Origin: DATEOR01 sp036279015 | GTDB taxonomy: Bacteria; Actinomycetota; Thermoleophilia; Gaiellales; Gaiellaceae | Assembly (NCBI GenBank): GCA_036279015.1 | Contig: DASUJY010000057.1 | Location: forward strand, 1-12,026 | Direction of reading: 5' to 3' | DNA length: 12,026 nucleotides | Shown here: positions 6,124 to 12,026 of the stretch, in pieces | How positions within the stretch are numbered: the stretch's first letter is position 1 | How the letters are laid out: each line of letters opens with the position of its first letter | Notes under the pieces: generated by a model | What the model was told of the DNA's origin: nothing | The model's database searches: none | The model's input: the letters and a program-made list of their open reading frames with translations, nothing else | Position numbers and translations under genes: made by a program

Positions 6124-6703
6124 CACGGCCACGAGCGTGGCGACGACCGCTCTCGTGCGCGAGGGAGAGCTGCTGGGAGAGCGCGCCTCGAAGCCCCTCC
6201 GCGTGCTCGAGGACGCTCAGGCCCTGGCCGCGGAGGCCGGCGTCGAGCCAGAGGCGATCGAGGGGATCGCCGTCGGAACGGGACCGGGCAGCTATACGGG
6301 GCTCCGCATCGGGCTCGTAACGGCCCGGGCGCTCTCGCTGTCGCTGGCTGCGCCCGTAGCAGGTGTCCCCACGCTCAGGACGCTCGCCGCCGGCGCGCCG
6401 GGCGCGCTGCCGGTGATCGACGGGCGGCGCGGCGAGGTATTCGCGCTCGAGGACGGCGCTCCGATCGTCGTGAAGCCCGAGGAGCTGGCCGTCGAGGCGG
6501 GCGCGACCTACGTCGGCGACGGGGCCGTGCTTCACCGCGCTTCCTTCGAGAGCCGGGATGCGGTCGTGCCGCCCGACGATGACCCGCGCCACACCCCCTG
6601 GGCACGTCACATTGCCGCGCTCGCGCGCGACTTCGGCCCGGCCGATGCGGCCGAGCCGATCTACCTGCGCGTCCCGGATGCCGAGAAGGCCCTCCGCCCC
6701 TGA
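6104..6703 (+). CDS. tsaB: tRNA threonylcarbamoyladenosine biosynthesis protein TsaB (inactive paralogue of TsaD)
   Basis: TsaB is an ASKHA-fold scaffold that pairs with TsaD and TsaE in t6A synthesis. The 199-residue product starts LILAFDTATSVATTALV, the ASKHA phosphate-1 strand, and has the conserved GTGPGSYTGLRIGL (about 58-71) and VIDGRRGEVFAL (105-116). It lacks the metal-binding His pair of TsaD, as expected. Length is within the shorter end of the family (about 200-240). The start is a GTG at 6104 inside tsaE, giving a 20-nt overlap and the correct N-terminus. The only upstream purine-rich element is AAAAGAG about 11 nt away. The stop and the rimI start share one base (TGATG). Confidence 0.95.
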   Translation: MLILAFDTATSVATTALVREGELLGERASKPLRVLEDAQALAAEAGVEPEAIEGIAVGTGPGSYTGLRIGLVTARALSLSLAAPVAGVPTLRTLAAGAPGALPVIDGRRGEVFALEDGAPIVVKPEELAVEAGATYVGDGAVLHRASFESRDAVVPPDDDPRHTPWARHIAALARDFGPADAAEPIYLRVPDAEKALRP

Positions 6704-7170
6704 TGGAGATCCGCCGGCTCACCCTCCAGGACCTCGACGCGATCGTCGCGATCGAGGACGCCGTCTACCCGACGCCCTGGTCCCGCTCGATGTTCGCGGG
6801 CGAGCTCGCCAAGCCGTCCTCGTTCTCTCTCGGCGCCCACGACGCCGAGCACGGGGGTCTCGTCGCGTACCTGATCGTCTCGCGCTACGTGGACGCGTGG
6901 CACATCATGAACGTCGCGGTGCATCCCGGGTACAGGCGGCAGGGCGTCGCCAGCCGTCTCCTCGACGAGCTCTTCGACCACACGGCCGGCGACTCGCGCC
7001 GTGGCTACACACTCGAGGTTCGCGTCTCGAATGCGACTGCGATTGCCCTCTACGAGCGCTTCGGGTTCGAGGCGAGCGGGATCCGGCGCGGGTACTACAC
7101 GGACAACCGCGAGGACGCTCTCATCATGTGGAAGGACCCCATCCGCCAGGTCGCCGCCCGAGAGGGCTAG
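6703..7170 (+). CDS. rimI: Ribosomal protein bS18 alanine N-acetyltransferase
   Basis: A 155-residue GNAT acetyltransferase. RimI acetylates the N-terminal alanine of ribosomal protein bS18, and in actinobacteria may act on other N-termini. The product shows IEDAVYPTPWSRSMF (17-31), the WHIMNVAVHPGYRRQGVASR core (67-86, acetyl-CoA pyrophosphate loop RRQGVA), LEVRVSNATAIALYERFGF (104-122) and the RimI-type end RRGYYTDNREDALIMWK (128-144). These last blocks distinguish RimI from generic GNAT proteins. The ATG shares a base with the tsaB stop, and the stop is 4 nt before tsaD, so it is part of the tsa transcription unit. Some organisms carry a rimI-tsaD fusion; here they are separate. Confidence 0.94.
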   Translation: MEIRRLTLQDLDAIVAIEDAVYPTPWSRSMFAGELAKPSSFSLGAHDAEHGGLVAYLIVSRYVDAWHIMNVAVHPGYRRQGVASRLLDELFDHTAGDSRRGYTLEVRVSNATAIALYERFGFEASGIRRGYYTDNREDALIMWKDPIRQVAAREG

Positions 7171-7174
7171 CCGC

Positions 7175-8143
7175 GTGCTGCTGCTCGGGGTCGAGACGTC
7201 GTGTGACGAGACTGCAGCAGCGCTCGTCACCGGCGACGGCAGCATCATCGCGAACGTCGTCTCCTCCCAGGCCGAGCTGCACGCGCGCTACGGCGGCGTC
7301 GTTCCGGAGGTCGCCTCTCGCCGCCATCTGGAGCTCGTCGCTCCGGTCGTCGAGGAGGCACTGGACGGGGGCGGAGCGACGCTCGCCGATGTCGACATGG
7401 TCGCCGTCACGCGCGGGCCCGGCCTGATCGGAGCGCTCCTCGTGGGGATCTCGGCGGCCAAGGCGATCGCGTGGTCGCGGGGTCTGCCGCTGACGCCGGT
7501 CGACCACCTGCACGGGCACGTCGCGTCCCTCTACCTCCAGCCGCAGGACCTGGAGCCACCCTTCCTCTGCCTGCTCGCGAGCGGCGGGCACACGCTGCTG
7601 CTCGAGGTCCGGGATCGGAGCGGCTTCACCGTGCTCGGGACCACCCTGGACGACGCGGCGGGAGAGGCCTTCGACAAGGGCGCCCGGCTGCTCGGGCTCG
7701 GCTACCCGGGCGGCGCCGCGCTCGACCGCCTCGCGCGCGAGGGCGACCCCGGAGCCTTCCGCTTCCCCGTCGCCAGGGTTCCCGGGCTCGACTTCTCCTT
7801 CTCGGGACTGAAGACGGCACTGCTCTACGCCGTGCGCGAGCTCGAGCCCGCGGAGCTCGAGCGGCGCCGCGCCGACCTCGCTGCGAGCTATCAGCGTGCG
7901 ATCGTCCGGGCCCTCGTCGAGCGGACGCTGGAGGCGGCGGAACGAACGAGGCTCGACCGGACCGCCGTGGTCGGCGGGGTCGCGGCGAACTCGGAGCTAC
8001 GCGCCTCGCTGCCGGGCGCGGCGCTCGCTCCGCCCGAGCTCTGCACCGACAACGCGGCCATGATCGCCTCCGCGGCCCGGTATGCAACGGCCGTCCCGTT
8101 TCCGCAGTATCTTGCTCTCGATGCCTACGCGACGGCGGCCTGA
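7175..8143 (+). CDS. tsaD: tRNA N6-adenosine threonylcarbamoyltransferase
   Basis: TsaD transfers the threonylcarbamoyl group from threonylcarbamoyl-AMP (made by TsaC) to A37 of tRNA. With the GTG at 7175 the product is 322 residues, somewhat short against about 335-345. It opens LLLGVETSCDETAAALV. The metal ligands appear as His111 and His115 (DHLHGHVASLYL) and Asp292 (LCTDNAAM). Other family blocks are EVASRRHLE (45-53), TRGPGLIGALLVG (79-91), LASGGHTLLL (134-143), DDAAGEAFDKGARLLGLGYPGG (159-180, its core) and DFSFSGLKTALL (206-217). The segment between ANSELRASL and PPELCTDN is about 10 residues shorter than usual. GAGAGGG lies about 8 nt before the GTG, and the start follows the rimI stop by 4 nt. 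An open frame continuing 5' of the GTG lies inside rimI and is not coding. The 3' end overlaps the protease gene by 23 nt. Confidence 0.96.
   Translation: MLLLGVETSCDETAAALVTGDGSIIANVVSSQAELHARYGGVVPEVASRRHLELVAPVVEEALDGGGATLADVDMVAVTRGPGLIGALLVGISAAKAIAWSRGLPLTPVDHLHGHVASLYLQPQDLEPPFLCLLASGGHTLLLEVRDRSGFTVLGTTLDDAAGEAFDKGARLLGLGYPGGAALDRLAREGDPGAFRFPVARVPGLDFSFSGLKTALLYAVRELEPAELERRRADLAASYQRAIVRALVERTLEAAERTRLDRTAVVGGVAANSELRASLPGAALAPPELCTDNAAMIASAARYATAVPFPQYLALDAYATAA
8108..8113 (+). promoter_or_regulatory. Possible -10 element for a leaderless protease transcript
   Basis: TATCTT inside the 3' end of tsaD is exactly 7 nt before the protease ATG at 8121, and there is no Shine-Dalgarno. 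This would place transcription initiation at or next to the A of the start codon. A -35 is not clear; TGCAAC at 8083-8088 is 19 nt upstream. Confidence 0.4.
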
Positions 8144-10694
8144 GCTCGCGCGCGCCTCGGCGCTCGCAGCTGTCGCGGCGATCTCGGCGTTCCTGCTCGC
8201 CGGCAATGTCCAGGGCGCCCGCGAGACGGTCACCGGGGCCGCCGTGCGCGCCTGGCACTCGATCTTCGGCGACCGGCCCGAGCAGGGCCAGGCGACCGGC
8301 TCCCGCATGATCGTCGTCCTCTCGTCGCCGCCGCTCGCTGACCGGGTCGAGGCCGCCTCGACGAAGGCCGGCCCGCGCCTGCAGCGCGAGTGGGTTGCCG
8401 ACATCGAGGCCGAGCAGGACGCCCTGCTCGCATCGCTGCGAGAGCGGGGCATCAGGATCGATCGCGAGGAAATCTTCACGAAGACGCTGAATGGCTTCTC
8501 GGCGACGCTCGATGCGCGCGCGGTCGCCGAGCTCGACCGCAACCCCTCGGTCGTCGGCCTCTACCCGGTCCGGGCCGTCTATCCGGCCGAGGCCGAGACG
8601 AGCCGTCCTCGGATCGGGACCGCTGCCGGCGTTTCGCTCCCGGGCTTCGACGGCCGCGGAGAGACCGTCGCGCTGCTCGATACCGGCGTCGACCTGAACC
8701 ACAGCGCCCTCTCGGGCCGCCTGCGGCGCGGGATCGACGTCGTCGGCCACGACCGCCGACCGGCAGCGCGGGTCGATCCAGGCGACGCCGCCGCTGTGGA
8801 GGCGCACGGAACCAGGATGGCCGGGATCGTGGCCGCCGTCGCGCCCGGCGCCAAGATCCGCCCGATCCGCGTCGTCGGCTGGCAGCGCGCGCCGGACGGC
8901 ACCGCCTCGCTCGTGGGACGTGGCGACCAGCTGATCGCGGGCCTCGAGCGCGCAGTCGACCCGAATGGCGACGGATCGGTGAAGGACGCGGCCACGGTGA
9001 CGCTCGCCGCGCTCGCCGAGCCCTTCGCCGCGTTTCCCGACAGCCCCGAGGCGCGAGCCGTCGCGGGCGCCACGAAGCTCGGGACCCTGGTCGTCGCGGC
9101 GGCCGGAAACGACGGCAGCTCGGGCATCGGATTCGGGAGCATCGGCGGGCCCGGAGGCGCACCCGAGGCGCTGACGGTCGGCGCCGTCGACACGCGCCGC
9201 TCCGTCAGGCTGGCCGCCCTCGGCCTCCGCGCCGGGGACGACGAGCTCGTCGACGGTCCGGTTCGCCTCCTCGGCCAGACCGCGCCGTCTCGTCCGGCCA
9301 CGCTCGCCGTGGCCGCCCTGCTCGGCCCGTCGCTCGCGAGCCCGTCCCGTCCGGCCGGCTCCGAGGCGGACGCATCCTCCCTCGGGGACTTCTTCGACGC
9401 GAACGGGGTCAGCCGCGTGGCGGGGCGCGCAGCGCTCGTCCTCGCCGACGGCGCCCCTCTCGAGCTCAAGGCTCGCAACGCCAAGGCGGCCGGCGCCGCC
9501 GCGCTCCTCGTCTCGGGAACAGCCCTACCTGCAGGTGCACTCGATCTCGAGGAAGCCACCGCGCTGCCCGTGCTCGCCCTGCCCGGGAATACAGGGGCGG
9601 CCGCGCTGGATGCTCTGCGAAGCGGCAAGTCGGTGACCGCCCGGCTCGCTCCGGGAGGCTCGGTTTCGAACGACGGCTTCGATCGTGTCGCGTCCTTCTC
9701 GTCCGGCGGGCTCGCGTTCGACGGCCGGACGAAGCCGGACGTCGTAGCACCCGGCGTCGGCCTCGCCACGGTCGATCCCGGGCCGGGAGGAGGCTCGTCG
9801 CGCGCGACCGTGAGCGGCTCGAGTGCCGCTGCGGCCGTCGCGGCCGGGGTCTCGATCCTCGTCGCCCAGGCGCGCGCCGGGCTGACCGCCTCCGAGCTCC
9901 ATAGCCTGCTCGTCGGAAGCGCGGGGCCGCTCGGAGGAGACCAGCCCGTGACGAGGGAGGGGGCGGGGGCCATCGATCCCGTCGCCGCCTCCACTGCCGA
10001 GCTCGCGCTCGAGCCCGCCACGGTCTCGTTCGGTCGCGCCGCCGGCCCCGACTGGACGTCGTCGCAGACCGTCACCGTCCGGAACGTCTCGAGCAGACCG
10101 CTCGAGGTCGGCTTCGGGGTCGTGCCGGACGAGCCCGGGGCCGCGCGCGTCTCGTTCACCGCCGAGCCGGCGCACCTGAGCCTCGGGCCGGGCGCCTCCC
10201 GGCGCGTTGAGATCCAGGTGACGGCGACGGCGGGCTTCGGAGACGGGGCGAGCGGCGTCCTGGTCGCCGCGGCTCCGGGCGCGCGCGCGGCCCGAGCGCC
10301 GTGGGCGATCGCACGCCGGCCCGCGGCAAGCGACCCGCTCGTCGACTCCGTGAGCTTGTCGAACTGGGAGTTCGCCGCCTCGAAGGACGCGCCCGCCGTC
10401 CTCGCCTTCCGCGCCGGGCGCGCTGTCGCCGGCGGCGAGGGAGAACGCATCGAGCCGGTCGGGCTCCTCGACCTCGAGCTCTGGACGCCGAAGGGCAAGC
10501 GCCTCGGAGTAATCGCGCGCCTTCGGGATCTTCTGCCTGGCCGCTATGCCTTCGGCCTCACGGGCCGGGGGCCGGACGGACGCCTTCTCCGGCCGGGCAC
10601 CTATGTCCTGCGGCTGCGAGCCCAGCCTGTCGACGCGGCGGACGGCAGCCCGCCGTCCACCGCCGACATCGCCTTCCGGATCCGAAACGACTAA
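8121..10694 (+). CDS. Secreted subtilisin-family (S8) serine protease with inhibitor I9 propeptide, inserted PA domain and C-terminal beta domains
   Basis: An 857-residue preproprotease. Residues 1-33 form a signal peptide (RRR, then a hydrophobic core to about LLAGNVQGA). Residues 63-156 look like an I9 propeptide (IVVLSSPP...FSATLDARAVAELDRNPSVVGLYP). The catalytic domain has Asp187 (ALLDTGVD), His229 (EAHGTRMAG), oxyanion Asn330 (AAAGNDG) and Ser568 (SGSSAAAA), with FSSGGLAFDGRTKPDVVAPG just before Ser. A PA-like domain (about 432-510, ARNAKAAGAAALLVSG) is inserted between Asn and Ser. DPNGDGSVKD (280-289) resembles a calcium loop. The usual SLGG after this loop is replaced by AALAE. Residues about 625-730 are Fn3-like (VTVRNVSSRPLEVGF), then another beta-rich region to the end. 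No anchor is seen, so it is likely released. I chose the ATG at 8121 because it gives the signal peptide; an ATG at 8082 adds 13 residues inside tsaD. Confidence 0.93.
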   Translation: MPTRRRPELARASALAAVAAISAFLLAGNVQGARETVTGAAVRAWHSIFGDRPEQGQATGSRMIVVLSSPPLADRVEAASTKAGPRLQREWVADIEAEQDALLASLRERGIRIDREEIFTKTLNGFSATLDARAVAELDRNPSVVGLYPVRAVYPAEAETSRPRIGTAAGVSLPGFDGRGETVALLDTGVDLNHSALSGRLRRGIDVVGHDRRPAARVDPGDAAAVEAHGTRMAGIVAAVAPGAKIRPIRVVGWQRAPDGTASLVGRGDQLIAGLERAVDPNGDGSVKDAATVTLAALAEPFAAFPDSPEARAVAGATKLGTLVVAAAGNDGSSGIGFGSIGGPGGAPEALTVGAVDTRRSVRLAALGLRAGDDELVDGPVRLLGQTAPSRPATLAVAALLGPSLASPSRPAGSEADASSLGDFFDANGVSRVAGRAALVLADGAPLELKARNAKAAGAAALLVSGTALPAGALDLEEATALPVLALPGNTGAAALDALRSGKSVTARLAPGGSVSNDGFDRVASFSSGGLAFDGRTKPDVVAPGVGLATVDPGPGGGSSRATVSGSSAAAAVAAGVSILVAQARAGLTASELHSLLVGSAGPLGGDQPVTREGAGAIDPVAASTAELALEPATVSFGRAAGPDWTSSQTVTVRNVSSRPLEVGFGVVPDEPGAARVSFTAEPAHLSLGPGASRRVEIQVTATAGFGDGASGVLVAAAPGARAARAPWAIARRPAASDPLVDSVSLSNWEFAASKDAPAVLAFRAGRAVAGGEGERIEPVGLLDLELWTPKGKRLGVIARLRDLLPGRYAFGLTGRGPDGRLLRPGTYVLRLRAQPVDAADGSPPSTADIAFRIRND

Positions 10695-10700
10695 AGGAGG
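10693..10700 (+). promoter_or_regulatory. Strong Shine-Dalgarno for glutamate dehydrogenase
   Basis: AAAGGAGG, a near-perfect complement of the 16S rRNA 3' end, begins inside the TAA stop of the protease gene and lies 5 nt before the GTG at 10706. It fixes that GTG as the start and implies high translation compared with other genes here. Confidence 0.9.
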
Positions 10701-10705
10701 TCTGC

Positions 10706-11980
10706 GTGACGACTGTCGAAGCCCCCTCCTCACATCTGAAGGAAAACCCCTGGGAGATGGCGCGGAGCCAGCTCCGGCAGACCGCCGGTCTGCTCGGGAT
10801 GCAGGAAAGCATGTTGAACGTCCTCCTCGACTGCAAGAGGTGCGTCGCGGTCTCGATCCCGACGCGAATGGACGACGGCTCGGTGCGCGTCTTCGAGGGC
10901 TTCCGCTGCACGCACAATGTCGCCCGCGGACCGTCGAAGGGCGGGATCCGCTACCACCACGAGGTGACGCTCGAGGAGACGAAGGCGCTCGCCATGTGGA
11001 TGACCTGGAAGTGCGCGCTGATGGGTCTTCCGTTCGGCGGTGCCAAGGGTGGCGTCGTCGTCAACCCGAAGGAGCTCTCCGCCAGCGAGCTCGAGCGGAT
11101 GACGCGCCGCTACACGACCGAGATCATCAACTTCATCGGTCCCGAGGCGGATATCCCGGCTCCAGACGTGGGCACGAGCCCCCGCGAGATGGCGTGGATC
11201 TTCGACACGTACTCGATGAACAAGGGCTACTCCGTCCTCGGCGTGGTGACGGGGAAGCCGCTCGAGGTCGGAGGCTCGGTCGGTCGTGTCGAAGCGACAG
11301 CCCGGGGCGCCGCCTTCTGCGTCCGCGAGGCGCTGCGAAAGCAGGACGCCTCGATCGAGGGCCGCAGGGTGGCGGTGCAGGGGTTCGGCAACGTCGGCTC
11401 GAACCTCGCCGTCATCCTTGCCGAGCAGGGCGCGACGATCGTGGCGCTCTCGGATTCCAGCAGCGGCATCCACAATCCCGACGGCATCGACGTCTCCTCG
11501 GCGCTCGCGCACAAGCGCGATTCAGGGTCGCTCGAGGGCCTGTCGGGGGCGGAGACGATCACGAACGACGAGCTCCTCCTCGTCGAGTGCGACGTCCTCG
11601 CGCCGTGCGCCCTCGAGCAGGTGATCACGGGGGAGAACGCCGACCGGATCAAGGCGGGCATCGTCTGCGAGGGGGCGAACGGGCCAGTCACGCCCGAGGC
11701 AGACCAGATCCTCGAGGACCGCGGCATCCTCGTCCTGCCCGACGTGCTCGCGAACGCGGGCGGGGTCGTCGTCTCCTACTTCGAGTGGGTGCAGGGCCTG
11801 CAGGAGTACTTCTGGAAGGAGGTCGAGGTCAACGCGAAGCTGAACGACATCGTCAGCCGCGCGTTCGACGAGACCTGGGAGACCGCGCAGAGCCGCAAGC
11901 TGCCGATGCGGGTCGCCGCCTACGGCCTCGCCGTGGAGCGCGTCGCGGAGGCGACGGTGACGCGGGGGATCTACCCGTGA
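10706..11980 (+). CDS. Glutamate dehydrogenase (Glu/Leu/Phe/Val dehydrogenase family)
   Basis: This cytoplasmic enzyme interconverts glutamate and 2-oxoglutarate plus ammonia with a nicotinamide cofactor. The 424-residue product is the length of the small hexameric bacterial type. The catalytic domain shows GPSKGGIRYH (75-84, Lys78), MTWKCALMGLPFGGAKGGV (99-117, Lys102 and catalytic Lys114) and PAPDVGTSPREM (151-162, catalytic Asp154). The cofactor domain has VTGKPLEVGGSVGR (181-194), VAVQGFGNVGSNLA (222-235, GxGxxG), CDVLAPCALEQVI (295-307) and NAGGVVVSYFEWVQ (350-363). Lys78 together with Ser357 favours glutamate over leucine, phenylalanine or valine. Asp250 after the second cofactor strand hints at NAD rather than NADP but is not decisive. 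It starts 11 nt after the protease stop with a strong Shine-Dalgarno and ends just before a hairpin. Confidence 0.96.
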   Translation: MTTVEAPSSHLKENPWEMARSQLRQTAGLLGMQESMLNVLLDCKRCVAVSIPTRMDDGSVRVFEGFRCTHNVARGPSKGGIRYHHEVTLEETKALAMWMTWKCALMGLPFGGAKGGVVVNPKELSASELERMTRRYTTEIINFIGPEADIPAPDVGTSPREMAWIFDTYSMNKGYSVLGVVTGKPLEVGGSVGRVEATARGAAFCVREALRKQDASIEGRRVAVQGFGNVGSNLAVILAEQGATIVALSDSSSGIHNPDGIDVSSALAHKRDSGSLEGLSGAETITNDELLLVECDVLAPCALEQVITGENADRIKAGIVCEGANGPVTPEADQILEDRGILVLPDVLANAGGVVVSYFEWVQGLQEYFWKEVEVNAKLNDIVSRAFDETWETAQSRKLPMRVAAYGLAVERVAEATVTRGIYP

Positions 11981-11984
11981 TCGC

Positions 11985-12018
11985 CTGGGCGAGGCGCGGC
12001 CCGCGGCGCCTCGCCCGG
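11985..12018 (+). terminator. GC-rich hairpin after glutamate dehydrogenase, likely terminator
   Basis: A perfect 11-bp inverted repeat, GGGCGAGGCGC (11987-11997) and GCGCCTCGCCC (12006-12016), encloses an 8-nt loop. One G-U and one C-G pair extend it to 13 bp. It starts 4 nt after the dehydrogenase stop. Downstream bases are GGTTCCCTTC-like at the window end, with no run of T, so this would be a hairpin-only terminator of the kind common in high-GC actinobacteria. The window ends here, so a later T-run cannot be excluded. Confidence 0.75.
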
Positions 12019-12026
12019 TTCCCTTC

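Noticed and set aside
8579..10498. Long minus-strand open frame opposite the protease gene
   Set aside because: Its product is low-complexity Ser, Ala, Pro and Arg, with no motif, while the plus strand gives a complete S8 protease with catalytic residues in order.
1..12026. CRISPR arrays, tRNA or rRNA genes, insertion sequences, attachment sites, toxin-antitoxin or phage-defence genes
   Set aside because: I saw no direct repeat series, cloverleaf-like sequence, transposase motif or terminal repeats. The genes are all recognisable housekeeping or secreted-protein families with even base composition.

Overview
The window is a densely packed, very GC-rich chromosomal segment with about 98% coding content. 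It has many GTG starts, short gene overlaps and few clear Shine-Dalgarno sequences. This style, plus a UvrA C-terminus, a TsaE-TsaB-RimI-TsaD cluster, an FmdB zinc-ribbon protein and a family 4 uracil-DNA glycosylase, suggests an actinobacterial-type genome. A deep-branching lineage such as Thermoleophilia is possible, but this is inferred from composition and gene content, not from alignment. No mobile element, phage gene, CRISPR array, tRNA or rRNA is visible.

Layout. (1) Bases 1-1866, plus strand: the 3' part of uvrA, which runs off the left edge, then a small Yip1-like integral membrane protein whose ATG lies 2 nt after the uvrA stop. (2) Bases 1829-4211 (or 4241), minus strand: a pantothenate operon, read right to left as a Rossmann/DUF2520 dehydrogenase-like gene, panC and panB. 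Each junction is a 4-nt ATGA overlap. The panB 3' end overlaps the membrane protein gene tail to tail by 38 bp. (3) Bases 4239-4275: a very short divergent promoter region with a small dyad. (4) Bases 4275-11980, plus strand: msrB, then fmdB overlapping a family 4 uracil-DNA glycosylase gene, then tsaE-tsaB-rimI-tsaD, a secreted subtilisin-family protease, and a glutamate dehydrogenase gene. (5) Bases 11985-12018: a strong GC-rich hairpin just after the dehydrogenase stop, likely its terminator.

How the genes work together. PanB and PanC make ketopantoate and pantothenate. The missing intermediate step, ketopantoate reduction, could be done by the DUF2520-type protein encoded first in the same operon. 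TsaE, TsaB and TsaD are three of the four bacterial proteins for tRNA t6A37 synthesis (TsaC is not in the window), and RimI acetylates ribosomal protein bS18 and possibly other N-termini. UvrA and the uracil-DNA glycosylase are DNA repair proteins, and MsrB repairs oxidised methionine. The protease is exported and probably acts outside the membrane. The glutamate dehydrogenase has the only near-perfect Shine-Dalgarno on the plus strand.

I found no obviously new multi-gene system; this is mostly a housekeeping region. The points most worth a second look are a sliding-clamp-like QLGLF at the very C-terminus of the uracil-DNA glycosylase, the candidate ketopantoate reductase, a subtilase with an altered substrate-binding strand, a shortened loop in TsaD, and a recurring TAnnnT-N7-start arrangement suggesting leaderless transcripts.
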